From positions 836,987 through 900,986 of the forward strand of contig NZ_MAQX01000011.1 of NCBI RefSeq assembly GCF_001682865.1: a stretch of 64,000 nucleotides of DNA. Direction: 5' to 3'. Made by a program: the position numbers and the translations under genes. Source of the DNA: Bacillus sp. FJAT-26390. Its GTDB lineage: Bacteria > Bacillota > Bacilli > Paenibacillales > Paenibacillaceae. Position 1 is the stretch's first letter. Every line of letters begins with the position of its first letter. Below the pieces are notes generated by a model, which searched no databases, had not been told where the DNA came from, and was given only the letters and a program-made list of their open reading frames with translations. Below are positions 32,086 through 41,200 of this stretch, piece after piece.

Positions 32086-35000
32086 TCATTCGTGTATAGC
32101 CATGTCCCAATTATAATGCATGTTAGCTTCCTTATGTGCCTTTTCATAAGTAATTGAGTTCTTTTTCATATAATTTGATTCGAATAACTCATGATTTAGC
32201 AATAGGATATCATACTTATTATAATTACCATCGTTTAATCTCTTCCAAGCTAGTGCTTGTTGGTAATCTGGATCAAATTTCCTTACTTCTCCATTATCAA
32301 ATTTATGCGAGTTTATAAACAGATGATTTTTGATCTGCTGAATATCCGCTTCCTTCCAACCAGTATTTTTTGCTATTTGTCCAATATCAGTTTTTATTGC
32401 TATGAAACCCTTATACATTTCTATGGCTTTATTTTCCTGCATGATAAAATCATCATAGCCTGTTGGTCTTTTAACTTTTGGAACTTCAACATTATCAAGC
32501 CGTTCACCTTTAGCGTTATGCGTTGGACTAGGTGTCCCATTAGGATGACCATTACCCGTCCCCCTAACAACCTTGCTCTCAAGCTCATCCAACTTGCCAT
32601 GCGATGTTGTCGCAATATCCCTAATTCCCTCAACAAGCTTCGGCATCTTAGATGCCAGCTTGGCTACTCCTGCTGCTCCTAGAGAGACAGCGGCAGCGAC
32701 CACCTCAATGGCCTTCATAAGGTTCTTGCCAAACTGGCGAGCATCCTCGTATGATGCATCTCCATTCAGCACATTTTGATGGTTTTTAATATAGGTAAAC
32801 GGCTCCACAAATTCCTGCTTCAAGCTGTCTGCTAAATTTCCAAACAGTCCCTTAGCGGTTATTTCTCCGGTAACAATTCCTTTAGCAAGCGACCATGCTT
32901 CTGGAAGCGTTTTTGTCCAAAACGATGGATTCATCGGGCTTATTTGAACGGCCTCATTTAGAAATTCCACACCATCAGCTGCCAATTGCGAAACCATTCC
33001 ATCACCAATGCCAAATACAGTCACAGCTTTGGCTAAGTTTTCGCTATCTATTTTATACTTATTTGTTCGGCCTAATCCCGCATCACTTGTTGCAAAATTT
33101 AATAGCTCCTTCGTAACCGATCCGTCTTTGCCTAAATCATAACCATCATTTTTCCATTTAACAGCCCGAGCATCGCTCTCCAAAAGCTTATGGTAACCAT
33201 ACACCGCTACATAGGTCTGTTTATCATATTTGCCTGTGATCGGTCCCTCATAGATTTTCATTTTGGCGAGGTTGGATTGTAATGTTGAGATTTCTTTTTC
33301 TGTAAACTGTTTATTTACATACTCAATCGTGTAGTCTATTTTGAAATTCATTGCTTCTAATTCTGATTGCCTGTTCCAATTGACAGTACTTAAATTCGGT
33401 ACAAGCTCCCATATTTTGAGAGATGCCCCTTCACTTCCTCTACTTAGACCTTGGTTAAACAAAGCATTCGCTTGGTCACGGTCTCCGCTCTCAATCGCTT
33501 TCAGTATTCCATTTCGGTCTTTCAATAATCGATCATTCGCCTGATCCAAAGCAAAAGCAGGAAGTGTCAGATCCTTGCCAATTTGTATGTTAACGGTATC
33601 AAGGACGCTTTGAATGGATCGCATATTAGACGCTATACTCGTGTTAAGCGGCTCTATTTCTGTCCCGTAGCGTGCAATATTTTGCCACTGCGCTACCTTA
33701 TTTTGATAAACCGTATTTAACGTTCGATCAAGTGTCGTTCCTGCATCTAGACGATTCACGCTAAAAGATTGCCCTATAGCTCCCATCATGTTATTCGTCA
33801 AGCTGCTGGCATAGTTAAGAGACCGTGTTAAAGCTTCACGTTTATTCGATACTTCGCTATCTTTGCTTGCGTTTCCTTTATTACTCCACTCCATCAAACT
33901 GATTTCTAAACCTTCACGATAGAGGCGGTCATATGCAGTGTCTAGTGACGCTGATAAACTTGCATATTTGCTGTTCGCAGCATTACTCAAAGTACTCCTT
34001 GCCTGCTCCATCGACGCTGTCGAAAGATTGGCTGCCGCTTGCCAATAATCTTTTTTGGCTGAAATAATAACAAAGTTTGTTCTGTCGAGTTCTTTAATAG
34101 CTGCACTATCAATATCAGCCAGCAGGTTATTTCTCACTGCCGTCTTCGCCTTCGCAAGCCGACTGCCTTCGTCGCTCCGAAGATTAACGAGATTGTCCCA
34201 CTCTTGCGATTTAATATGAACCATTAATTGATCAACGGATTGCTGTAACACGGCACCAGATCGACGAATCGATAAGTCACTGCCGGATTGCTCGGTCATT
34301 TGCTGCAAAGCTCTAATATAATGAATCGATTGTTCGTGGTTTCCAGTCGTTAGGGAATTATTTAATGCATCACGATTCGCTTTATACTCCCTGTTTATGG
34401 TTTCTTGTTTGGATTTTTTCAGTACACCATCCATATTGCCATAATCTTTTAACATTTTATTAATTCGGCTCTCAAATGCCCCTGAATCCTTGTACTGATC
34501 AACTGCGTTCCAATACTGCTTGCGTAAATCGATAATCTGTTCATTTACGACATCAAGCTTTGTTTTCGTAAAAACGGTACCCATTGCGGAATTCATTTGG
34601 CGAATATTATTTTGAATGGCCGAATCGTTAGCTGTATGATTTGACATCTCTTTCTGCGTATACCCGGCATAGCTGCTCCATTTGACTGATGTCTTATAGA
34701 TGATGTCATTAGCGACGTTATCAAAGTTATACTTATCGCCTGTAATAAGTAAGCTGGAAAGAGTCCCAAATTGATTACGATATGTATTTTCTTTTCCGCT
34801 TTCTTGATAGGCATTACTGTCATAGTCAGCACGTTCGCGCCAGTATTCTTTTCTAAATTCGATAATATTGTTATTTGCTTCATCCATTTTATAGCTAATA
34901 CCAGCTTTAAGGCTCGCCCCTTTGGATGCCGCTTCATTCATTGCGTGTAGATCAGCTTGTTTCCCAGCCGCATTCAAATCCATAACATTTTTATAATAGC

Positions 35001-36261
35001 TGACTTTAGCGTTTAAAAAATTTAGGTTCTGCTGCTCCAAATCAACCATTGCTTTCGTATGGTCATTTACATACGCTTTTCCCCGCAGGTTATCTGCCGC
35101 TCGTTTGGCGTTATCCATTCCTAACGCATCTAGGTTGAGCTTTGCATCCCACCACTTTTTCTTCTCATCCAGCAGTTTACTTTCATTGGAAACCTTCTCT
35201 TGCAATAAGACTCCATAACGATCATCAATTGCGCGGGATTGCTCGGTTTCTAGCGCTCCTTTATCCCTTAAAGCTTTACCATCCGCTGTAGCAGAATCGA
35301 CACCTGCCGTATTATCATTAAGTCTAGCAATCCACCATTTCTCTTTTACGGTAGCAAGCTGCTCATTCAGCTTTTTCTGCTCAAGCTGCTTCTTGTTTTC
35401 TTGAATTATCTTTAGCTTAGCCGCATATTCGATATCAAGCTGCTTAGATGCATCCGTTTCTTTGGCTCCCTTACTTCTTAACTCGTCTCCTTTTAAAGCA
35501 GCAGCATCCATTCCCTTCTGATCATCCTTGAGACGCGCTTCCCACCAGAGCTGCTTCACTGCATCCAAATCCTTATCCTTGGCGTTTTGTGCAGCACTTT
35601 GCAGCTTAGCTGTGTTTGCTGCATCCAGCTGGCGAATTGCATCTGTCTCTTGAGCACCTTGGCTGCGCAATTGTCCACCCAATTGCGCTGCATTCTCCAT
35701 CCCTTTCTGATCGCCTTTAAATTTTGCATCCCACCAGTCTTTCTTTGCCTGTTCCAATGAAGCATTTAGGCTCTGTTGACTTGGCGTCCCAGTGTTTTTT
35801 TGCCCCTGGGAGTTATACGTTGTGCTGGGGCTGGAAGTAGTCGGTTTTGTTGTAGGGGTGGATACGATCACGCGAGCTTGCTCTAACGTTTGGTCTGCTC
35901 CTATTGTCCCGCCCTGTTGACGCAGAGCATCCGCTTTTTTGCGGGCTGCTTCCATTGCAGCACGGTCGCCCTTATCCAAGGCTGCTTGATATTCTTCTTT
36001 TGCCTTTAAAATTTGTTGATTTGCAGTCGCCGTTGTTTGTGGAGTAGATGTCACAACTGGCGGCTTTGGTGCCGGTGGGGCTGGAGGCTTTGGCGCTGGC
36101 GGGGCCGGCGGCTTTGGCGCTGGCGGGGCCGGCGGCTTTGGCGCTGGCGGGGCCGGCGGCTTTGGCGCTGGTGGTGCCGGCGCTTGCGCCTTTGCAGCCG
36201 TAACGACTGCCTTTCCGATTGCCGTATTTACTGATGTAGATTTAGGTATGGTTCCTGCCAT
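32086..36261 (-). CDS. Giant repeat-rich polymorphic-toxin-like protein
   Basis: A 1391-residue protein without signal peptide. It opens with a Pro/Ala/Lys linker (about 30-70). About five ~50-residue repeats (about 80-400) follow, of the form WWDAK..GDQKGM..AA...LRSKGA, then a long charged helical region to about 970. Residues about 979-1058 resemble a peptidoglycan-binding fold (LAKMKIYEGPITGKYDKQTY). A Gly/Ala helix (AIEVVAAAVSLGAAGVAKL) precedes a PNGTPSPTHNAKG linker. The C-terminal ~130 residues (KNHLFINSHKFDNGEVRKFD, LNHELFESN, AHKEANMHYNW) form a separate domain, the probable toxin, with conserved-looking His and Glu. AAGGGG precedes ATG 36261. An immunity candidate follows. The activity and export route are unknown. 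Confidence 0.85.
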   Translation of the reverse strand: MAGTIPKSTSVNTAIGKAVVTAAKAQAPAPPAPKPPAPPAPKPPAPPAPKPPAPPAPKPPAPPAPKPPVVTSTPQTTATANQQILKAKEEYQAALDKGDRAAMEAARKKADALRQQGGTIGADQTLEQARVIVSTPTTKPTTSSPSTTYNSQGQKNTGTPSQQSLNASLEQAKKDWWDAKFKGDQKGMENAAQLGGQLRSQGAQETDAIRQLDAANTAKLQSAAQNAKDKDLDAVKQLWWEARLKDDQKGMDAAALKGDELRSKGAKETDASKQLDIEYAAKLKIIQENKKQLEQKKLNEQLATVKEKWWIARLNDNTAGVDSATADGKALRDKGALETEQSRAIDDRYGVLLQEKVSNESKLLDEKKKWWDAKLNLDALGMDNAKRAADNLRGKAYVNDHTKAMVDLEQQNLNFLNAKVSYYKNVMDLNAAGKQADLHAMNEAASKGASLKAGISYKMDEANNNIIEFRKEYWRERADYDSNAYQESGKENTYRNQFGTLSSLLITGDKYNFDNVANDIIYKTSVKWSSYAGYTQKEMSNHTANDSAIQNNIRQMNSAMGTVFTKTKLDVVNEQIIDLRKQYWNAVDQYKDSGAFESRINKMLKDYGNMDGVLKKSKQETINREYKANRDALNNSLTTGNHEQSIHYIRALQQMTEQSGSDLSIRRSGAVLQQSVDQLMVHIKSQEWDNLVNLRSDEGSRLAKAKTAVRNNLLADIDSAAIKELDRTNFVIISAKKDYWQAAANLSTASMEQARSTLSNAANSKYASLSASLDTAYDRLYREGLEISLMEWSNKGNASKDSEVSNKREALTRSLNYASSLTNNMMGAIGQSFSVNRLDAGTTLDRTLNTVYQNKVAQWQNIARYGTEIEPLNTSIASNMRSIQSVLDTVNIQIGKDLTLPAFALDQANDRLLKDRNGILKAIESGDRDQANALFNQGLSRGSEGASLKIWELVPNLSTVNWNRQSELEAMNFKIDYTIEYVNKQFTEKEISTLQSNLAKMKIYEGPITGKYDKQTYVAVYGYHKLLESDARAVKWKNDGYDLGKDGSVTKELLNFATSDAGLGRTNKYKIDSENLAKAVTVFGIGDGMVSQLAADGVEFLNEAVQISPMNPSFWTKTLPEAWSLAKGIVTGEITAKGLFGNLADSLKQEFVEPFTYIKNHQNVLNGDASYEDARQFGKNLMKAIEVVAAAVSLGAAGVAKLASKMPKLVEGIRDIATTSHGKLDELESKVVRGTGNGHPNGTPSPTHNAKGERLDNVEVPKVKRPTGYDDFIMQENKAIEMYKGFIAIKTDIGQIAKNTGWKEADIQQIKNHLFINSHKFDNGEVRKFDPDYQQALAWKRLNDGNYNKYDILLLNHELFESNYMKKNSITYEKAHKEANMHYNWDMAIHE
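36062..36181 (-). repeat. Five 24-bp tandem repeats encoding PPAPPAPK linker
   Basis: Units begin at 36062, 36086, 36110, 36134 and 36158 (plus-strand phase GGCTTTGG...). The inner copies are identical at the DNA level. Each encodes eight residues of a Pro/Ala/Lys spacer near the N-terminus of the toxin-like protein. The 24-bp period keeps frame, so copy changes would only alter linker length. Confidence 0.95.
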
Positions 36262-36415
36262 TATACAACCCCTTATCCTGATAAAAAATTCCATATCATA
36301 CTTAAGTTATTAAGATACACTTAATTTCGACTTTTTTCATTAAGACATTTTGCAGAATTTTGTTGATTTATGTCGAAGTTGGTTAATTTCTTAAATATTG
36401 CTCTAAAATCACAAC

Positions 36416-36446
36416 AAAAAAGCAAACCAGCCACAACTGGTTTGCT
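36416..36446 (-). terminator. Intrinsic terminator of the VanW gene
   Basis: AGCAAACCAG (36421-36430) pairs with CTGGTTTGCT (36437-36446) around six bases. The minus strand then runs into TTTTT. It lies 31 bp after the stop. The rest of 36262-36476 shows only AT-rich DNA upstream of the toxin gene. Confidence 0.9.
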
Positions 36447-36476
36447 CTTCTTCACTTATTCGCATTTACCGACTTG

Positions 36477-37412
36477 CTACTTCGTGCCGCTAGCATCCAT
36501 CTCTGACCTTACTTCTTCAGGCAGCTTTTTCGAAGCGCTGGGAACCTGTCTTTTCTTCTCGTGAATATCTTCAGAAGAACAAATGACGATGCTGGCTTGG
36601 CCGCCGCTTGCATAGGCTCGAATGAGAATCGGCTGATCGTATTTATTTTGGAACACGAAGTCCGGTCCGTACCAGCTCACGGTCGCATCGCGCCCGGGCG
36701 GCACATATTTTACATTTCGGCTATGGGAGTAACGCTTAATAATTTTGAGTCCGGCGCGGTCCACTGCATTGAATAGCGTCGACGATATTTGGCAAATGCC
36801 TCCGCCGACGTCCTCCGACATTTCTCCCCTAACGATAACAGGAGCACGCAAATACCCTTTCTCCTTCGTCCTTTTCCCGACAACCTCATTAAACGAAAAG
36901 CTTTCATTAGGAAACACCACATAATTGTTGATGGCTTTTGCCGCTAAGCTTACATTATGAGATCGGTTTTTATTGTTGGAATTGTAATATGTAGCATACT
37001 GCCCAATTCTTTTGACCTTTATCACCGATAAAAGCTCGCTGTCCACTCTCGGATAAGTCGGTTGCATGGGAACCTCCAGCTTCGAAAATCCCCCTTCAAA
37101 CATAAAGCTGTAAAATTGCTCCGTAAAAATCTTTCGGTCTAGCTTTTTCCCTGCCTGCTCAGGCAGTATTCGTCCTGCTCCGTCAAGAGTCGCATTCATC
37201 GGCGGCTTTTCCACTTTTTTTTCTAAATCGTCCATAAATCGATTCAGCTTGTCTTGATCAATTAGCGGCACCCCTGGCAGTGGATGGCTGTACTGCGTCC
37301 GCTTCATTTCTACAATGGCCATTCCTTCCTGCTCAATGACCAAAGGATCGGGATAATGTCCTTGCTGAAACAGCATGAATATAGCTAAAATCCAATGAAG
37401 TCCCATTGCCAT
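36477..37412 (-). CDS. VanW-family secreted/membrane protein
   Basis: A 311-residue protein with one N-terminal hydrophobic segment (LHWILAIFMLFQQG). The VanW domain occupies about residues 125-270: NYVVFPNESFSFNEVVGKR, GYLRAPVIVRG, DVGGGICQISSTLFNAV and SHSRNVKYVPPGRDATVSWY. VanW proteins are found with vancomycin-resistance genes and in spore or wall loci, but their biochemistry is unknown. Two start codons are close: ATG 37412 and ATG 37406, the latter better spaced from GGGGGG. The divergent neighbour at 37544 encodes another secreted wall-type protein. Confidence 0.9.
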   Translation of the reverse strand: MAMGLHWILAIFMLFQQGHYPDPLVIEQEGMAIVEMKRTQYSHPLPGVPLIDQDKLNRFMDDLEKKVEKPPMNATLDGAGRILPEQAGKKLDRKIFTEQFYSFMFEGGFSKLEVPMQPTYPRVDSELLSVIKVKRIGQYATYYNSNNKNRSHNVSLAAKAINNYVVFPNESFSFNEVVGKRTKEKGYLRAPVIVRGEMSEDVGGGICQISSTLFNAVDRAGLKIIKRYSHSRNVKYVPPGRDATVSWYGPDFVFQNKYDQPILIRAYASGGQASIVICSSEDIHEKKRQVPSASKKLPEEVRSEMDASGTK

Positions 37413-37543
37413 GATCCCCCCGTATGGTTAGTATCCAAGCTAGTATGAATCATTTTGATTAGAACCATACATATTCGTTGGTCTACATAATTCGTGGAGG
37501 AATGGTTGAAAATAAGCAAAAATCGTTAGACGGAGTGGAGAGC

Positions 37544-38722
37544 GTGAAACGAAAAAAAATAGTCCTTTTTACGTTAATTTTCATGTTAACGCTGCTTGTA
37601 CAGCCAGAACCGCATTTGGCATTAGCTGAAGGAAAGATTCAGAAACCTAAAGCATCGGCTAAAAAGCTGCAGCAAGTTAAGCTTACGATTACCGTTCGCT
37701 CAAGCCCGCATGCTGCACTGGTCAGCGATCTTCAAATTGAAAGCCGCGAGTTCAGCGCCGCTTTGCTTCAAGCGAAACAAATGCCTGCCGCAGACGCCAT
37801 TGTTTTTCCCGATATCGACATCACGATGCTGTCAACCAGCGGAGAGAAGCATCTCCGCTTGGAGCAATCCGGCCAATTATGGAACGAAGCAACGGCTGAA
37901 CGAACGATTTTGCCCCAAAAGCTATCCAAGAAGCTTGTCGGATTTGCCAAGGCGCTTCGGGTACAGCATTATGGACGATTAATCTCATGGCAGGAATCAC
38001 GGCAGCTGCTGCCTAATAAAAGCATTTTTTCCGTAACGGAGCTCGAGACAGGGTTAACGTTTCAAGTGCAGCGGCGCGCTGGCAGCGACCACGCCGACGT
38101 GCAGCCCTTAACGAAGGAAGATACTCGCATTATGAAGCAGATTTATAACGATAAGTGGAGCTGGAAGAGAAAAGCGGTGCTGATCCATTCAAGCGATGCT
38201 TGGATCGCAGCCTCCATGAACGGCATGCCGCATGGCGGGGACGGAATACCGGAAAATGGCTTCTCTGGCCATTTCTGCATTCATTTTCAAGGCAGCTCCA
38301 CCCATAAGTCCGATAGTCCCGACCCAGCCCATCAAATGATGGTCCATAAGGCAGCGGGTCAAGCACAGCTTTATTTGGACGCCTCCACTCCGCTTGTGCT
38401 GGCTAGAAGCTTTATCGAGATGCTGTATCATCAGGATCATGAGATGCTTCTGCTGCTTGGCGAGAAAATGCCTAAGGAAAAGCTTGCTTCGTTCATGCAG
38501 CTTACGGAAACGCTCGTTTCGATAAGAGAGCAGACCCCACCGAAGGCAAAAGGCAAGGAACCGCCAGATGAAAACAAGCTAAGCGAAGCTTTAACGACTG
38601 AGCTAAAGCTGCCCGTATCGATTCATCAGTTAAACATGCCCAGAAAAAACGGCTATTACACATTCTTTTTTAAAAGGGAGTCTGCGCAGTCGCCTTGGCG
38701 GATTCAAGATATAGCCAGCTAA
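37544..38722 (+). CDS. Secreted protein with L,D-transpeptidase-like His/Cys motif
   Basis: A 392-residue exported protein. A signal peptide (VKRKKIVLFTLIFMLTLLVQ to LALA) follows a GTG start at 37544 with GGAGTGGAG upstream; an ATG at 37502 sits one base from GGAGG and is less likely. The central part has DKWSWKRKAVLIHSSDAWIA, then MPHGGDGIPENGFSGHFCIH followed by FQGSSTH. A His, a Gly-rich turn and a following Cys-x-His recall the HGT...SHGCIR active site of YkuD enzymes, but the order SGHFCIHF is different. An acting L,D-transpeptidase or amidase role is only an inference. It is divergent from the VanW gene. Confidence 0.82.
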   Translation: MKRKKIVLFTLIFMLTLLVQPEPHLALAEGKIQKPKASAKKLQQVKLTITVRSSPHAALVSDLQIESREFSAALLQAKQMPAADAIVFPDIDITMLSTSGEKHLRLEQSGQLWNEATAERTILPQKLSKKLVGFAKALRVQHYGRLISWQESRQLLPNKSIFSVTELETGLTFQVQRRAGSDHADVQPLTKEDTRIMKQIYNDKWSWKRKAVLIHSSDAWIAASMNGMPHGGDGIPENGFSGHFCIHFQGSSTHKSDSPDPAHQMMVHKAAGQAQLYLDASTPLVLARSFIEMLYHQDHEMLLLLGEKMPKEKLASFMQLTETLVSIREQTPPKAKGKEPPDENKLSEALTTELKLPVSIHQLNMPRKNGYYTFFFKRESAQSPWRIQDIAS

Positions 38723-38736
38723 TCCATTCTCGAAAA

Positions 38737-38797
38737 AAATCCCCATAGCTTCGTGAGCTCTCTGTCATGCAGGAGTTCACTTGCTATGGGGATTTTA
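38737..38797. terminator. Long bidirectional terminator hairpin
   Basis: AAATCCCCATAGC (38737-38749) pairs exactly with GCTATGGGGATTT (38783-38795). An inner TGAGCTC/GAGTTCA stem extends it. A run on one side and T run on the other let it act for both the secreted protein gene and the S-layer remnant. Confidence 0.9.
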
Positions 38798-38806
38798 TCG
38801 CTTACC

Positions 38807-39166
38807 CTATTCTATTTTGCTCAAAATCGAATAAATGGCTTTAGCCGCTTCCGCTCTAGTAGCTAAGCCGCTTGGAACAAATTTGTTGCCTGCCTTGTCG
38901 TTTAGGATGCCCGCAGCCTGCATGTCTTGCACAGCCTTGGCAGCATAATCCGCAATGTCTGACTGATCGGCGAACGATGTCGCGCTGCTTCCTGCCAGCT
39001 TCAGATTGGCAAGCCCAGCTGCTCGGTGCGCCATGACCGCCATATCCTGCCGCGAGATCAGCTCATTCACGCCAAAGGTGCCGTCAGATTTGCTCGTCTT
39101 GTATGTGCGCGGCAAATATTTCTGAGAGTCAGGAGTATGGGCTTGTGAGCGTATAAGAAAAAATAT
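38807..39166 (-). pseudogene. C-terminal remnant of an S-layer homology (SLH) protein
   Basis: The frame encodes about 102-119 residues ending in SLH-type sequence: DGTFGVNELISRQDMAVMAH, TSFADQSDIADYAAKAVQDM, AAGILNDKAGNKFVPSGLAT, then RAEAAKAIYSILSKIE. SLH domains anchor proteins to the cell wall. The first possible start is a TTG at 39115 without a ribosome site, and the SLH pattern continues upstream to a stop at 39167, so the N-terminal bulk of the protein is missing. Beyond it only AT-rich DNA is found. It is most simply a deletion remnant that has kept its own terminator. Confidence 0.75.
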
Positions 39167-39382
39167 TTACCTACTCATAGTAACGCTTATAAGAATGCGC
39201 TTACATTACAAAAAACCATGAAGTTTGTTCACTTTTCCGTGTTAATCATGAATTTGTTATGAAATAGGGGGAGAATTAATATAAGCATTAATCTGAGGAT
39301 GTTGATCGTGGGCATGAAAAAAGGTCGGCTCTATGAAAGCGCGAATGCAATCACCGCAGAGGGGAGCGGCGAAAATGGGCAG

Positions 39383-39402
39383 TAAGCACACATTTGTGCT
39401 TA
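39383..39402 (-). terminator. Short hairpin after the AraC gene
   Basis: TAAGCACA (39383-39390) pairs with TGTGCTTA (39395-39402). It lies 10 bp after the stop. There is no long T run. Upstream DNA from 39167 to 39382 shows no gene with a ribosome site. Confidence 0.6.
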
Positions 39403-39411
39403 TGCCTTTCA

Positions 39412-40215
39412 TTAAACCGTATACGTTTTCCGATAGGTGGAAGGGTTGATGCTGAACATTTGCTTGAAGCTTTTGCTCAAATGGTGCTCATCCGTGAACC
39501 CGCACTGCTCCGCAATAGCGGCAAGCGTTAGCGACGAATTAACGAGCAGCAGCTTGACCTTATCCATTCTGAGATTGGCAGCATACGCGCTCGGCGTCAT
39601 TTGAAACTCTTGTTTAAACAGCCTAGTCAATTGCACTTGGCTTATGCCAAGCTCGATCGCTACCGATTTCAAAGAAACGCCCGCTTCCGCTTGCTGCTGA
39701 AGCCTATGCACCGCGCGCTGCAAGACCGGATTCTCGCTATATAAAAGATTTATCTTCCGATTAAAGCTTTCGATCTGATAGACATACCATAAGTCTTTGA
39801 GCAAATGATTCTTGTAATCCTGCGCTAGACTATCCTTCACATAACGGGCTTCGCGAAATAGGGAAAGCGTAGAATTCAATCTTTTGTTATTCAACACGAT
39901 CAGTTTCCCAACGGGAGGAAAAGCGCCATCCGATCCCTCCCTCACACTAACGGCATCCTGCCACTGAAAGCCGATTAAGTGAAACGACAAGCCGGTCGTT
40001 TTGCGATAAAAGGTCAAATTAGGAGGGCAAAGCACCATTTCCCCTTTTACGGCTCTCTCGCTCCCCGCATTTCCCATTCTGTACTCGAAGCTTCCCTCTT
40101 CAACTATGAATAAGGCCCAGTGATCGTAAGTATCCTCCGTCTTCTGGAAATGCGCAGCATCCTTCACGAATACATGATAAATCAGTACGGGCTCAGGGAA
40201 CCGGGGCTGGTCCAT
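39412..40215 (-). CDS. AraC-family regulator with cupin sensor
   Basis: A 267-residue regulator. The N-terminal half (about 10-110) is cupin-like with HWALFIVEEGSFEYRMGN and GEMVLCPPNLTFYRK. The C-terminal helix-turn-helix pair (about 165-265) reads SLKSVAIELGISQVQLTRLF and SLTLAAIAEQCGFTDEHHLS. ATG 40215 has AAGGAG nine bases upstream; a longer frame to 40260 lacks one. It is divergent from the phytanoyl-type dioxygenase gene 112 bp away and so probably controls it. Such pairs are frequent in Paenibacillus carbohydrate regions. Confidence 0.92.
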   Translation of the reverse strand: MDQPRFPEPVLIYHVFVKDAAHFQKTEDTYDHWALFIVEEGSFEYRMGNAGSERAVKGEMVLCPPNLTFYRKTTGLSFHLIGFQWQDAVSVREGSDGAFPPVGKLIVLNNKRLNSTLSLFREARYVKDSLAQDYKNHLLKDLWYVYQIESFNRKINLLYSENPVLQRAVHRLQQQAEAGVSLKSVAIELGISQVQLTRLFKQEFQMTPSAYAANLRMDKVKLLLVNSSLTLAAIAEQCGFTDEHHLSKSFKQMFSINPSTYRKTYTV

Positions 40216-40327
40216 TTCCGCCACTCCTTTGCTGAAATTATTTACAAGAGATATGGTCATTCCTTACATTATACAACCAAAGCTTCTCACATATAATTAA
40301 ATTAATTACAAGAAGGAGGAGAGGCTA

Positions 40328-41137
40328 ATGCACACAGCTTCGCTGAATATTCCGGAATTAATGAGCCGATTTCATGAACAAGGGTACTTGGTTTTACCCG
40401 ATATACTCTCACAGGAGAAGGTATCCAGCCTGAATGCAGCTATCGATGAAGTCCTTGCAGAGGAGGAAGACACGCTTGCCCATAATATTTATAATAGCGT
40501 CTCTCGGCACCCCGAGATTGCCTCATTGATCGATCACGATGAAATCCTGCCCTTAATCGTTAATTTGCTTGGCCATAATATTCAGCTGCACATCTCCCAT
40601 CTAACGGTGAGAAAACCTAATCCTAACGATATCAAAACCGCCTCCCACAGCTTTATCGATTGGCATCAAGACGGCCCTCATCCGCAGTTCCCCGTTATTG
40701 CCGGCTTGACAGCTACTTATTATATTAAAGTCTGTTACATTTTGAGCGATATGACACAGCCGAACCGCGGCAATACGAAGGTTATACCAGGCAGCCACAA
40801 GCAGCCCTATAATCCGAACCATAAAGATGTGCGCCAGCAATTGGACGGAGAGGTTCAGGTGTGCGGGAAGCCGGGAGATGTATTTATTTTTGCGCAAAAT
40901 CTATGGCATGCCGGCTCGATCAATCAATCCGACTTTACAAGAAGGCAGCTCTTTCTCGGCTACAGCCCAATCTGGATGCGTCCGATTGACTATCATCAAG
41001 CAGACGAGCATCTCTTGAAGGATGCCGATCCGATCCGCCGCCAGCTGCTAGGGCAAATCAGCGACAATAAATTCAAATATTATGTACCGGAAGATTCGAT
41101 GGTGCCGCTCAAATCGATGCTTATCGAAAAAACCTAA
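40328..41137 (+). CDS. Phytanoyl-CoA dioxygenase (PhyH) family protein
   Basis: A 269-residue Fe(II)/2-oxoglutarate-type dioxygenase. The iron-binding facial triad is visible as His and Asp in DWHQDGPHP and a distal His in QNLWHAGSINQS, with Arg following in RRQLFLGYSP. GNTKVIPGSHKQ is a typical PhyH loop. AGGAGGAG precedes the ATG. The family hydroxylates diverse small molecules; the substrate is unknown. Divergence from the AraC gene suggests induction by its own substrate. Confidence 0.92.
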   Translation: MHTASLNIPELMSRFHEQGYLVLPDILSQEKVSSLNAAIDEVLAEEEDTLAHNIYNSVSRHPEIASLIDHDEILPLIVNLLGHNIQLHISHLTVRKPNPNDIKTASHSFIDWHQDGPHPQFPVIAGLTATYYIKVCYILSDMTQPNRGNTKVIPGSHKQPYNPNHKDVRQQLDGEVQVCGKPGDVFIFAQNLWHAGSINQSDFTRRQLFLGYSPIWMRPIDYHQADEHLLKDADPIRRQLLGQISDNKFKYYVPEDSMVPLKSMLIEKT

Positions 41138-41151
41138 TGCTCCGATTAAAA

Positions 41152-41196
41152 AAAAAGGACCGTATGCTCGCATAATCGCGAAGCACACGGTCCTTT
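41152..41196. terminator. Bidirectional terminator between PhyH and GH105 genes
   Basis: AAAGGACCGT (41154-41163) pairs with ACGGTCCTTT (41187-41196). An A run on the left gives T on the minus strand after the GH105 gene, which ends 5 bp away. Confidence 0.88.
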
Positions 41197-41200
41197 CTAC

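Noticed and set aside
39314-39385. A 23-codon plus-strand frame after the S-layer remnant
   Set aside because: It has no ribosome site and no feature of a leader or toxin peptide.
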